Under the pieces are notes generated by a model. The model saw only the letters and a program-made list of their open reading frames with translations. It had not been told where the DNA came from and searched no databases. Shown one piece after another: positions 8,727-17,113 of a stretch of 64,000 nucleotides of DNA. Position 1 is the stretch's first letter, and each line of letters opens with the position of its first letter. The position numbers and the translations under genes are program-made. This DNA is from Burkholderia cepacia GG4 (GTDB lineage Bacteria; Pseudomonadota; Gammaproteobacteria; Burkholderiales; Burkholderiaceae), in contig NC_018514.1 of the NCBI RefSeq assembly GCF_000292915.1, positions 1,302,001 to 1,366,000 of the forward strand. The letters are read 5' to 3'.

Positions 8727-9680
8727 ATGAATCCGACCCGACGCCACTTCCTCGCGCAGGCCAGCGCCCTCGCCGCCGTCACCCTGGCGCCGGCCGCGCT
8801 GCACGCGCAAGCGGGCGCGCGCCCGCTGCTGCGTGCCGGCGACCAGAAAGGCGGGCTGCGCGCGCTGCTCGAAGCCGCCGGCGAACTGAACGGCCTCGCG
8901 TACGACATCGCGTGGACCGAGTTCCCGGCCGCCGCGCCGCTGGCCGAAGCGCTGAACGCGGCAGCTGTCGATTGCGGGCCGATCGGCGACGCGCCGGTGA
9001 TCTTCGCGCTCGCGTCGGGCGCCCGCATCAAGGTGATCGGCGCGAACCGTTCCGACCCGTACGGCACCGCCGTGCTCGTGCGGCCCGACGCGACGCTGAA
9101 AGACGCGACCGACCTGAAAGGCAAGCGCATCGGCACCACGCGCGGCTCGATCGGCCATTTCGTCACGCTGAAGGCACTCGACGCGGCCGGCCTGCCGCCG
9201 GACGCCGTGTCGTTCCGCTTCCTGCCGCCGGCCGACACGATGCTTGCGCTCGCAACCGGATCGATCGACGCATGGGCGACGTGGGAACCCTATACCGCAC
9301 TCGCGGAAACGAGCGGCCGCGCGCGCGTGCTGGTCAACGGCCGCGGCCTGTGGTCGGGCCTCAGCTACGTCGCGGCGACCGACGCCGCGCTCGCATCGAA
9401 GCGCGACGTGCTGCACGACTTCCTGCAACGTGTCGTGCGCGCGCAGGTCTGGTCGTACCGGCACGCCGACGCATATTCCGCGGCGCTCGCGCGCATCATC
9501 GGCATCCCGCCAGCGGCCGCGAAGCTGCAGTTCGAGCGCCGCAACACGCGCTGGCAACCGATCGACGCGGCCGTGATCGCCGGGCAGCAGCGCACCGCAG
9601 ACTTCTACCTGAAGGCCGGGCTGCTGCGCCAGCCGCTCGACGTGCGCACGACCTTCGACCTGGGCTTTCCGCTGGCGTGA
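8727..9680 (+). CDS. Second ABC substrate-binding protein, aliphatic sulfonate type
   Basis: 317 residues with a Tat-like leader ('NPTRRHFLAQASALAAVTLAPAALHAQA'-type start). The mature protein is an SsuA-like binding protein: 'DCGPIGDAPVIFALASGARIKVIGANRSD' and 'LKGKRIGTTRGSIGHFVTLKALDAAGL' are typical. It has no permease or ATPase of its own nearby and probably feeds the importer at 5542-7457, giving that transporter two ligands. The start at 8727 is the first residue before the leader; a frame extension upstream to 8640 overlaps the cytochrome gene and lacks a leader. Confidence 0.87.
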   Translation: MNPTRRHFLAQASALAAVTLAPAALHAQAGARPLLRAGDQKGGLRALLEAAGELNGLAYDIAWTEFPAAAPLAEALNAAAVDCGPIGDAPVIFALASGARIKVIGANRSDPYGTAVLVRPDATLKDATDLKGKRIGTTRGSIGHFVTLKALDAAGLPPDAVSFRFLPPADTMLALATGSIDAWATWEPYTALAETSGRARVLVNGRGLWSGLSYVAATDAALASKRDVLHDFLQRVVRAQVWSYRHADAYSAALARIIGIPPAAAKLQFERRNTRWQPIDAAVIAGQQRTADFYLKAGLLRQPLDVRTTFDLGFPLA

Positions 9681-9769
9681 CCGACCGCGCGGCGGCGCGC
9701 AACCGCCCAAACGGCTTGCGCATGATCTGGCACAATCGCGGTTCGTCCATCCCGCCTGCAGCCAGCGTC

Positions 9770-10636
9770 ATGCCAGCCATCTCCGAACTCTTCGTCTACC
9801 CGATCAAGTCCTGCGCCGGCATCGCGCTGTCGCGCGCGCAGCTGCTCGAAACGGGCCTCGCGTACGATCGCCACTGGCTGATCACCACCCCCGACGGGAT
9901 GATGATCACGCAGCGCACGCACCCGCGCCTCGCGCTGATCCGCACCGCGCTCGACAGCGACGCGCTCGTGCTGAACGCGCCGGGCATGCGCGAGCTCCGT
10001 ACCCCGCTCGACGGCGACGCGACGCCCGCTACGCCGAAGATGGCCGCGACCGTCTGGCGCGACACCGTCGACGCGATCGACACGGGCGCCGAAACGGCCG
10101 CATGGCTCACCGAATTCCTCGGCACGCCCACGAAGCTCGCGCGCTTCGGCGCGGATGCGCGCCGCGGCTGCAACCGCAAGTGGACCGGCGACATCGACAC
10201 GCACACGCAGTTCGCGGACGGCTATCCGTTGCTCGTGATCGGCCAGTCGTCGCTCGACGACCTGAATGCGAAGCTCGTCGCGAAAGGCGCGCCGGCGATC
10301 CCGATGAACCGCTTCCGCCCGAACATCGTCGTGTCGGATCTCGAGGCGTACGAAGAGGATTTCGTCGAACATCTCGACGCCGAAGGCGCGACGCCCGTGC
10401 GGCTGCGCCTCGTGAAGCTGTGCACGCGCTGCCCGATGCCGACGATCGACCAGGTGACCGGCGCGCCGAACCCGGACTGGCCGCACGAGCCGACCGACAC
10501 GATGCAGACCTATCGTGCGAACCCGAACTACGAAGACGCGCTGACGTTCGGCATCAACGCGATCGTCGTCGAAGGGGCGGGCGCGTGGCTCGAGGTCGGG
10601 CAAGCGGTCGAAGCGGAGATCGGATTCGGCGATTGA
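9770..10636 (+). CDS. MOSC domain protein, YcbX-like (molybdenum-cofactor-dependent reductase family)
   Basis: 288 residues. The N-terminal beta-barrel ('ISELFVYPIKSCAGIALSRAQ') and the C-terminal MOSC domain with 'CTRCPMPTIDQVTG' (around 223-236) match the YcbX/mARC branch, whose cysteine binds the molybdenum cofactor and which reduces N-hydroxylated compounds. E. coli YcbX also has a ferredoxin-like domain, which is absent here, so a separate electron donor is required. Start placed at ATG 9770; it ends convergently with the sensor kinase gene. Confidence 0.87.
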   Translation: MPAISELFVYPIKSCAGIALSRAQLLETGLAYDRHWLITTPDGMMITQRTHPRLALIRTALDSDALVLNAPGMRELRTPLDGDATPATPKMAATVWRDTVDAIDTGAETAAWLTEFLGTPTKLARFGADARRGCNRKWTGDIDTHTQFADGYPLLVIGQSSLDDLNAKLVAKGAPAIPMNRFRPNIVVSDLEAYEEDFVEHLDAEGATPVRLRLVKLCTRCPMPTIDQVTGAPNPDWPHEPTDTMQTYRANPNYEDALTFGINAIVVEGAGAWLEVGQAVEAEIGFGD

Positions 10637-10688
10637 ACGACGCGGCGGGCGCGGCGCCTGCCGCGCTTGCCGCCACCGCGAGCGAGCG

Positions 10689-12086
10689 CTACTGCGCCAC
10701 CCGCACGGTCGGCAGCGTCACCGTCACGATCAACCCGCCGCCCGCCGCATCGGCGAGCACCACGCTGCCCAGATGCACGCGCGCGATCTCGCGCACGATC
10801 GACAGCCCGAGCCCGGTGCCTTCGACCGTCTGCGTCTTGCTGCCGCGATGGAAGCGCTCGAACACCGCGTCGCGCTCGCCGGCCGGAATGCCCGGCCCGT
10901 TGTCGATCACGTCGAGCCGCGCATGCTCACCGTCGCGCGACACGCGCACCGTGATCACCGCGCGGTCGCCCGCGTAGCGGATCGCGTTGTCGACCAGGTT
11001 GCCGATCATTTCGCCGAGCAGGTCCGCCTGCCCGAGCACGTCGACATCGGCCTCGTGCTCGAATCCCAGGTCGATGTCGCGCGAGCGCGCGACCGGCGAC
11101 CAGTCGAGCGTCACGCTGCGCGCGAGCCGGTGCAGCGCGACCGGCTGGTGCGCGACCGCATGGCCGCTGTCCGAATCGAGCCGCGACAGCGACAGCAGCT
11201 GCTGGACGATCTTCGCGGCCTGCCGCACTGCGCCGTTCACGCGCCGCAGATGCACGTTCACGCGCGGCTGCTCGTCGGGCCGCAATGCCAGCTCGACGCC
11301 GGCCTGCACGGCAGCGAGCGGCGTCTTCAGCTGATGGGCCGCATCCGCGAAGAAGCGCCGCCGCGCGACCTGCATCCGCTGCGTGCGGCCAATGTACTGA
11401 TTGATCGACTCGACGAGCGGCGCAAGCTCGCTCGGCATGCCGCCGGTGTCGAGCGGCGTCGGATCGCCGTCGCTGCGCGCGGCGACCGTCGCCGACAGCC
11501 GGTTCAGCGGCCGCAGCCCGCGCCCGACGCCGAGCCACACGATCCCGAGCGCGAGCACGACCAGCAGCCCCTCCTGCAGCAGCGAGCCCATCAGGATCTC
11601 GCGCGCGAGCGCCTGGCGCGCCTCGATCGTCTCGCCAACCATGACCCACACGATGCGCGTCTGCGCGGTCGGCACGTCGTGCACCGGCACGCGCAGCGCG
11701 GCCATGCGCAGTTGCTCGCCGCGATAGACGACGTCGTAGTAGCGCGTGGCGAATAGCGCGCCGTCGCCCTGCGGCAGCGGCAGGTCCGGATAGCCCGTGA
11801 TCGTGTGACCGTTGTCCTCGCGGATCAGGTAGTAGATCTTGCCGCCGTCGCCCGACTCGAACATCTCGAGCGCGAGATACGGCAGGTCGATCTCGATCTC
11901 GCCCTCGTTGAGCCGCACGCCTTCGCGGATCGACTTCAGCGACGACGACAGCGTGCGGTCGAACGCGACGTGCGCGGCGCTCATCGCGCGCTGGTACGTG
12001 AGCCACGAGTCGAGCGCGAGCAGGCCGAGCAGCGGCAGCAGCAGCCACAGCGCGACTTGCGTGCGCAGGTTCGGGCGGCAGGTCAT
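10689..12086 (-). CDS. Two-component sensor histidine kinase, TctE-like
   Basis: 465 residues. Membrane segments at about 11-28 and 168-186 enclose a periplasmic sensor region; a HAMP-like linker follows. The H-box 'FFADAAHQLKTPLAAVQAG' has the phospho-accepting His at 251; N-box 'GNLVDNAIRYAGD', G1 'VIDNGPGIP' and G2 'EGTGLGLSIV' complete the catalytic domain. It overlaps the response regulator gene by 4 bases (ATGA), and the pair is divergent from an ABC importer, so it probably senses that importer's substrate, as TctDE does for tricarboxylates. Confidence 0.9.
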   Translation of the reverse strand: MTCRPNLRTQVALWLLLPLLGLLALDSWLTYQRAMSAAHVAFDRTLSSSLKSIREGVRLNEGEIEIDLPYLALEMFESGDGGKIYYLIREDNGHTITGYPDLPLPQGDGALFATRYYDVVYRGEQLRMAALRVPVHDVPTAQTRIVWVMVGETIEARQALAREILMGSLLQEGLLVVLALGIVWLGVGRGLRPLNRLSATVAARSDGDPTPLDTGGMPSELAPLVESINQYIGRTQRMQVARRRFFADAAHQLKTPLAAVQAGVELALRPDEQPRVNVHLRRVNGAVRQAAKIVQQLLSLSRLDSDSGHAVAHQPVALHRLARSVTLDWSPVARSRDIDLGFEHEADVDVLGQADLLGEMIGNLVDNAIRYAGDRAVITVRVSRDGEHARLDVIDNGPGIPAGERDAVFERFHRGSKTQTVEGTGLGLSIVREIARVHLGSVVLADAAGGGLIVTVTLPTVRVAQ

Positions 12087-12757
12087 GCCAGCGCCTTCGC
12101 TTCGAGCAGATACCCGAGCCCCCGCAGCGTGACGATCGCGATGCCGGTGTTCTCCAGCTTCTTGCGCAGCCGGTACACGTAGATCTCGATCGCATCGGCG
12201 TTGACCGACTCGTCGAGCCCGAAGATCTTCTCCGACAGCGTCTCCTTGTTGATCGCGCGGCCATTGCGCAGGATCAGCACCTCCAGCACCGAACGCTCGC
12301 GCGGCGTGAGCGACAGCGGTTCGCCGGCGAGACGGAAGCTGCGGTCGACGCTGTCGTACGACAGCGGCCCGCATTCGACCAGCGAATGCTCGTGGCCGAG
12401 GCTGCGCCGGATCAGCGCACGGGCGCGCGCCTCCAGCTCGGTCAGCTCGAACGGCTTCGCGAGATAATCGTCGGCCCCGAGATCGAGCCCCTTCACGCGG
12501 TCCTCCACCGAGCCGTGCGCGGTGAGGATCAGCACCGGCACCGGATTGCGGCGCGCGCGCAGCCGCCGCAGCACCTCGAGCCCGTCGAGCTTCGGCAACC
12601 CGAGATCGAGGATCACCAGCGCGTAGTCCTGCGTGCGCAGCACGTGATCCGCCGCCTCCCCGTCCGCCATGTGATCGACCGCGAAGCGCGCGGCGCTCAG
12701 CGCGTCGTTCAGCGACTGCGCCAGGTTCGGGTTGTCTTCTACGAGCAGCACACGCAT
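12083..12757 (-). CDS. Two-component response regulator, OmpR/TctD family
   Basis: 224 residues. Receiver domain 1-120 with acidic pocket 'VEDN', phospho-acceptor Asp51 in 'VILDLGLP' and Lys in 'YLAKPFEL'; winged-helix DNA-binding domain from about 130 ('LTPRERSVLEVLILRNGRAINKETL'). ATG 12757 is chosen because the receiver fold begins immediately; an in-frame ATG further upstream adds nine unrelated residues. The divergent intergenic region carries spaced TGAA direct repeats that fit an OmpR-family binding site. Confidence 0.92.
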   Translation of the reverse strand: MRVLLVEDNPNLAQSLNDALSAARFAVDHMADGEAADHVLRTQDYALVILDLGLPKLDGLEVLRRLRARRNPVPVLILTAHGSVEDRVKGLDLGADDYLAKPFELTELEARARALIRRSLGHEHSLVECGPLSYDSVDRSFRLAGEPLSLTPRERSVLEVLILRNGRAINKETLSEKIFGLDESVNADAIEIYVYRLRKKLENTGIAIVTLRGLGYLLEAKALA

Positions 12758-12794
12758 GGGGACCTCGGGAAATCCATGACACAAAGGACGCTAT

Positions 12795-12825
12795 TGTGAA
12801 CCGAAATGAAAGCAGGCTGAAAGTG
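12795..12825. promoter_or_regulatory. Likely response-regulator binding site: TGAA direct repeats
   Basis: TGAA begins at 12797, 12807 and 12818, giving spacings of 10 and 11 bases, about one DNA turn; the last two copies are the fuller TGAAAG. Direct repeats of this periodicity are the usual target of OmpR/PhoB-type regulators. They lie in the 125-bp gap between the regulator gene and the divergent binding-protein gene at 12883, so one site could control both. Confidence 0.5.
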
Positions 12826-12882
12826 CTTCGCAATTAACATCCGCGTCACTCGAACAACACAGAAGCGTAACTGGAGGAAGAC

Positions 12883-13983
12883 ATGCCGTTTGCACCGAAG
12901 CACCTCGCCGCCGCGCTGGCGATCGTCCTGGGCACCGCAGCCGGCGGCGCCGCCGCGCAGGTTCCGGCCGGGTATCCGGGTAACTACCAGGGTGTGGTGG
13001 ACGCCGCGAAGCAGGAAGGCAAGCTGATCGTCTACTCGACGACCGACACGGGCCTCGTGCGCCCGCTGATCAAGGACTTCGAAAGCCTGTACGGCGTGAA
13101 GGTCGAGTACAACGATATGAACAGCACCGAGCTGTACAACCGCTACATCAGCGAGAACGCGGCCAGCAGCACCAGCGCCGACGTGCTGTGGAGCTCGGCG
13201 ATGGACCTGCAGGTCAAGCTCGTCAACGACGGCTTGATGGCATCGTACGATTCGCCCGAAAGCGCCAACGTGCCGCACTGGGCGCAATACCAGAAGCAGG
13301 CGTACGGCACGACGTTCGAGCCGCTCGCGATCGTCTACAACAAGCGCCTGATCCCCGAGAACGAGGTGCCGAAGACGCGCGCCGACCTGATCAAGCTGCT
13401 CACGACGCAGGCCGACAAGTTCAAGGGCAAGGTCACGACCTACGACATCGAGAAATCGGGTGTCGGCTTCAACTACCTGACGCAGGACGCGCACGTGAAC
13501 GAGAAGGTCACGTGGGAGCTCGTGAAGGCGATCGGCGCGACCGGCCCGAAGCTGCAGTCGAGCACCGGCGCGATGATGGAGCGGATCTCGTCGGGCGAGA
13601 ACCTGATCGGCTACAACATCATCGGTTCGTATGCGTACGCAAAGGCCAAGAAGGACAAGTCCATCGGCTACGTGTTTCCGAAGGACTACACGCAGGTCGT
13701 GAGCCGCCTCGCCACCGTGTCGAAGAAGGCGAAGAACCCGAACGCCGCGAAGCTGTGGGTCGACTACCTGCTGTCGAAGCGCGGCCAGACGCTGATCGCG
13801 AACCAGGCGAACCTGTACGCGATCCGCGCGGACGTGACGGGCGAAACGTCGGCCGCGAGCCTCACGAAGGAACTGGGCGATTCGCTGAAGCCGATCCAGA
13901 TCGGCACCGGCCTGCTCGTCTATCTCGACCAGCAGAAGCGCCTCGCTTTCCTGAAGCAATGGCAGCAGTCGATCAAGCGCTGA
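12883..13983 (+). CDS. ABC transporter substrate-binding protein (Fe3+/2-aminoethylphosphonate/phosphoglycerate-type family 1)
   Basis: 366 residues with a Sec signal peptide ending near 'AAGGAAA-Q' (about residue 25). The mature protein is an SBP_bac family-1 receptor ('GKLIVYSTTDTGLVRPLIKDFESLYGVKVEYNDMNSTELYNRY'), the group that includes ferric-ion, phosphonate and phosphoglycerate receptors. The ligand cannot be fixed: no conserved FbpA tyrosine pair is obvious, and the TctDE-like two-component system next door argues for an organic acid or phosphate ester. Strong Shine-Dalgarno GGAGGAAG precedes the ATG. A pair of stem-loops separates it from the permease gene. Confidence 0.85.
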   Translation: MPFAPKHLAAALAIVLGTAAGGAAAQVPAGYPGNYQGVVDAAKQEGKLIVYSTTDTGLVRPLIKDFESLYGVKVEYNDMNSTELYNRYISENAASSTSADVLWSSAMDLQVKLVNDGLMASYDSPESANVPHWAQYQKQAYGTTFEPLAIVYNKRLIPENEVPKTRADLIKLLTTQADKFKGKVTTYDIEKSGVGFNYLTQDAHVNEKVTWELVKAIGATGPKLQSSTGAMMERISSGENLIGYNIIGSYAYAKAKKDKSIGYVFPKDYTQVVSRLATVSKKAKNPNAAKLWVDYLLSKRGQTLIANQANLYAIRADVTGETSAASLTKELGDSLKPIQIGTGLLVYLDQQKRLAFLKQWQQSIKR

Positions 13984-14012
13984 GCCGCTGAGTCGCTGAT
14001 CGGCTGACCATA

Positions 14013-14042
14013 GGCCGCCCGCCGCACGTCGCGCGGGCGGCC
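14013..14042 (+). terminator. Stem-loop after the binding-protein gene (partial terminator or mRNA-stabilising hairpin)
   Basis: GGCCGCCCGC at 14013-14022 is the exact reverse complement of GCGGGCGGCC at 14033-14042, giving a 10-bp stem with a 10-base loop. The following tract is only CCTTCCCCTT, so termination is probably partial. Position between receptor and permease genes fits the common pattern of making more receptor than membrane parts. Confidence 0.6.
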
Positions 14043-14067
14043 CCTTCCCCTTACCGACTTCCTAGAG

Positions 14068-14087
14068 GCGGCCATCCGGATGGCCGC
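14068..14087. repeat. 20-bp perfect palindrome immediately before the permease ribosome-binding site
   Basis: Bases 14068-14087 (GCGGCCATCC followed by GGATGGCCGC) form a perfect palindrome with no spacer. It ends one base before AGGGGTG, the Shine-Dalgarno sequence of the permease ATG at 14100. As DNA it could be an operator; as RNA, intrastrand pairing would sit beside the ribosome-binding site and might limit permease translation. Confidence 0.55.
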
Positions 14088-14099
14088 AGGGGTGAACTC

Positions 14100-15872
14100 A
14101 TGCTTTCAACCAGCACACGCGGAACGGCGCCGGCCGTTCCGCCCACCACCGGCCAAGGCGGCGCGATTCCCGCGCTGCCGGCCAACGGCCTGCAGCCGCT
14201 CGCCGGCATGCTGCGCTGGATCGTCGTCGCGGTGCTCACCGTCGCGGTCGCGCTGCCGCTCGGCTTCATCCTGTTCCAGAGCCTGCTGTCCGCGCCGTTC
14301 TTCGACGCGAACAAGACGCTCGGCATCGAGGGCTTCCGCTTCGTCTTCACCGACCCGGACTTCTGGGCGGCCGTGAAGAACTCGTTCATCATCGCCGGCG
14401 GGATGCTGTTCATTTCGATCCCGCTCGGCGGCATCCTCGCGTTCCTGATGGTGCGCACCGACCTGCCCGGCCGCCGCTGGCTCGAGCCGCTGCTGCTCAC
14501 GCCCGTGTTCGTGTCGCCGATGGTGCTCGCGTTCGGCTACGTGGTCGCGGCCGGCCCGGTCGGTTTCTACTCGGTGTGGTTCAAGGGACTGTTCGGGGTG
14601 CAGAACGTACCCTGGAACGTCTACTCGATCTTCGCGATCACGCTGATCGTCGGCCTCACGCACGTGCCTCACGTGTACCTGTACTCGTCGGCCGCGCTGC
14701 GCAACCTCGGCTCGGACGTCGAGGAAGCCGCCCGCGTGACGGGGGCCCGGCCGTTCCGAGTCGCGCTCGACGTGAGCCTGCCGATGACGATGCCCGCGCT
14801 GCTGTTCGCCGGCGTGCTCGTGTTCTTCCTCGGCTTCGAGGTGTTCGGGCTGCCGCTCGTGCTCGGCGATCCGGAAGGCCATCTCGTGCTCGCGACCTAC
14901 CTGTACAAGCTGACCAACAAGCTCGGCGTGCCGTCATACCACCTGATGGCCGCGGTCGCGGTGTGCATCGTCGCGATCACGTTCCCGCTCGTGCTGCTGC
15001 AGCGGCGTCTGCTGAAGACCGCGAACCGCTTCGTCACCGTGAAGGGCAAGGCCGGCCGCGCGACGGTGCTGCCGCTCGGCGTGTGGCGCTGGGTCGCGCT
15101 CGCGATCGTCGGGCTGTGGCTGATGCTGACCGTGATCGTGCCGATCTCGGGCATCGTGCTGCGCGCGTTCGTGACCAACTGGGGCGAAGGCGTGGCGCTC
15201 GCCGAAGTACTGACGCTGTCGAACTTCATCGAGCTGTTCGAGCAGGACAACCTGGTGCGCGCGATCGTCAACACGCTCGGCATCGGCGTGATCGGCGGCG
15301 CGCTCGCGATCGGCTTCTACTCGCTCGTCGCGTTCGCCGGCCATCGCCGCCACGACTGGGCGACCAGGCTGCTCGACTACCTCGTGCTGCTGCCGCGCGC
15401 GGTGCCGGGCCTGCTCGCCGGTCTCGCGTTCCTGTGGATCTTCCTGTTCGTGCCGGGCCTGCGCGAGCTGAAGAACTCGATGTGGAGCATCTGGATCGCG
15501 TACACGGTCGTGTGGCTCGCGTACGGGATGCGGCTGATCCAGAGCGCGCTGCTGCAGGTCGGCCCGGAGCTCGAGGAAGCCGGCCGCAGCGTCGGCGCGA
15601 CGCGCAGCCGCGTGTCGCTCGACGTGACGCTGCCGCTCGTGCGCTTCGGCCTGCTCGCCGCGTGGCTCCTGATCTTCATGATCTTCGAGCGCGAATACTC
15701 GACCGCCGTCTATCTGCTGTCGCCCGGCACCGAAGTGATCGGCGCGCTGCTCGTGTCGCTGTGGGCGACCGGCGCCGTCGACCAGGTCGCCGCGCTCTCT
15801 GTCATCAACATCGCGATGGTCGGCGCCGGTCTCGGCGTGGCCCTGCGCTTCGGAGTGAAACTTCATGGATAA
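14100..15872 (+). CDS. ABC transporter permease, fused double-domain (FbpB/ThiP-type)
   Basis: 590 residues with about 12 membrane helices and two BPD_transp_1 domains in one chain, each with an EAA-like coupling motif: 'DVEEAARVTGARPFRVALDVSLPM' near 206-229 and 'LEEAGRSVGATRSRVSLDVTLPL' near 492-514. Such fused permeases work with a single receptor and an ATPase dimer. The ATPase gene overlaps its end by 8 bases. Confidence 0.9.
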   Translation: MLSTSTRGTAPAVPPTTGQGGAIPALPANGLQPLAGMLRWIVVAVLTVAVALPLGFILFQSLLSAPFFDANKTLGIEGFRFVFTDPDFWAAVKNSFIIAGGMLFISIPLGGILAFLMVRTDLPGRRWLEPLLLTPVFVSPMVLAFGYVVAAGPVGFYSVWFKGLFGVQNVPWNVYSIFAITLIVGLTHVPHVYLYSSAALRNLGSDVEEAARVTGARPFRVALDVSLPMTMPALLFAGVLVFFLGFEVFGLPLVLGDPEGHLVLATYLYKLTNKLGVPSYHLMAAVAVCIVAITFPLVLLQRRLLKTANRFVTVKGKAGRATVLPLGVWRWVALAIVGLWLMLTVIVPISGIVLRAFVTNWGEGVALAEVLTLSNFIELFEQDNLVRAIVNTLGIGVIGGALAIGFYSLVAFAGHRRHDWATRLLDYLVLLPRAVPGLLAGLAFLWIFLFVPGLRELKNSMWSIWIAYTVVWLAYGMRLIQSALLQVGPELEEAGRSVGATRSRVSLDVTLPLVRFGLLAAWLLIFMIFEREYSTAVYLLSPGTEVIGALLVSLWATGAVDQVAALSVINIAMVGAGLGVALRFGVKLHG

Positions 15873-16932
15873 GCTCATCGTCGACGACCTGCATCTCAGC
15901 TACGGCGCCAACCCGATCCTCAAGGGCGTGTCGTTCGAACTGAAGGCCGGCGAAGTCGTGTGCCTGCTCGGCGCGTCGGGCAGCGGCAAGACCACGCTGC
16001 TGCGCGCGGTGGCCGGCCTCGAGCAGCCGTCCGACGGGCGCATCCAGCTCGACGACCGCGTGTTCTTCGACGGCGCGCAGCGCGTCGACCTGCCCGTCGA
16101 ACAGCGTTCGCTCGGCCTCGTGTTCCAGTCGTACGCGCTGTGGCCGCACCGCACCGTCGCCGACAACGTCGGTTACGGGCTGAAGCTGCGCCGCGTCGCG
16201 CCGGCCGAACAGAAGCGCCGCGTGCAGACCGCGCTCGACCAGCTCGGCCTCGGCCACCTCGCCGAACGCTTTCCGCACCAGCTGTCGGGCGGCCAGCAGC
16301 AGCGTGTCGCGATCGCGCGCGCGCTCGTCTACAACCCGCCGGTGATCCTCCTCGACGAGCCGCTGTCGAACCTCGACGCGAAGCTGCGCGAGGAAGCGCG
16401 TGCGTGGCTGCGCGAGCTGATCGTGTCGCTCGGGCTGTCGGCCCTGTGCGTGACACATGACCAGACCGAGGCGATGGCGATGTCCGACCGCATCCTGCTG
16501 CTGCGCAACGGCCGCATCGAGCAGGAAGGCACGCCGGCCGAGCTGTACGGTGCACCGCGCTCGCTGTACACGGCCGAGTTCATGGGCAGCAACAACCGCA
16601 TCGACGCGCGCGTCGCGGCCGTCGACGGCGAGCGCGTGACGCTTGCCGGCGACGGCTGGGAACTGCAGGCGCTGGCCCGCGACACGTTCGCGCCGGGGCA
16701 GGATGCGCAGGCCGTGATCCGCCTCGAACGCGTACAGGTCGCCGACGGCCCTGGCGCGAACCGGCTGCAGGCCGACCTCGTCACGTCGATGTATCTCGGC
16801 GACCGCTGGGAATACCTGTTCCATTGCGGCGAGATGCGCCTGCGCGCGTTCGGCCACGTGCCGCGTGCGGCCGGCAAGCACTGGATCGAATTCCCGACCA
16901 TCGACTGCTGGGCGTTCGCGAAAGCGGGCTGA
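15865..16932 (+). CDS. ABC transporter ATP-binding protein (FbpC/PotA-type)
   Basis: 355 residues. Walker A 'GASGSGKTT' at 36-44, Q-loop '[13 protein letters not shown]', signature '[15 protein letters not shown]', Walker B '[12 protein letters not shown]', H-switch '[10 protein letters not shown]', and a C-terminal TOBE-like domain from about residue 240. It drives the importer with the fused permease. The start overlaps the permease end by 8 bases. Confidence 0.9.
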   Translation: MDKLIVDDLHLSYGANPILKGVSFELKAGEVVCLLGASGSGKTTLLRAVAGLEQPSDGRIQLDDRVFFDGAQRVDLPVEQRSLGLVFQSYALWPHRTVADNVGYGLKLRRVAPAEQKRRVQTALDQLGLGHLAERFPHQLSGGQQQRVAIARALVYNPPVILLDEPLSNLDAKLREEARAWLRELIVSLGLSALCVTHDQTEAMAMSDRILLLRNGRIEQEGTPAELYGAPRSLYTAEFMGSNNRIDARVAAVDGERVTLAGDGWELQALARDTFAPGQDAQAVIRLERVQVADGPGANRLQADLVTSMYLGDRWEYLFHCGEMRLRAFGHVPRAAGKHWIEFPTIDCWAFAKAG

Positions 16933-16937
16933 CCCGG

Positions 16938-16963
16938 GCGCGGCGGCCCACGCGCCGCCGCGC
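16938..16963 (+). terminator. GC-rich stem-loop between the ABC ATPase and the porin gene
   Basis: GCGCGGCGGC (16938-16947) pairs perfectly with GCCGCCGCGC (16954-16963) around a 6-base loop, five bases after the ATPase stop. No T-run follows, so it may be a Rho-assisted or partial terminator, leaving the porin at 17114 either weakly co-transcribed or under its own promoter in the following 150 bases. Confidence 0.5.
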
Positions 16964-17113
16964 ATGCATCCAGCGCGTAGTTCGCGCCTGTCCCGCGCAC
17001 ATCCCGTTCCGACCCACGGTCGGCAGGCGCTTCCCGGCGCCCGCCGCGGGCTGCTGCGCGCCGCGTATCCGTATCCGTTTCACCCATCCACAAAAACCAT
17101 GGAGACACCGTCA

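Noticed and set aside
10642..10665. Hairpin between the MOSC and sensor kinase genes
   Set aside because: Pairing is imperfect and overlapping alternatives exist; typical of any GC-rich run.
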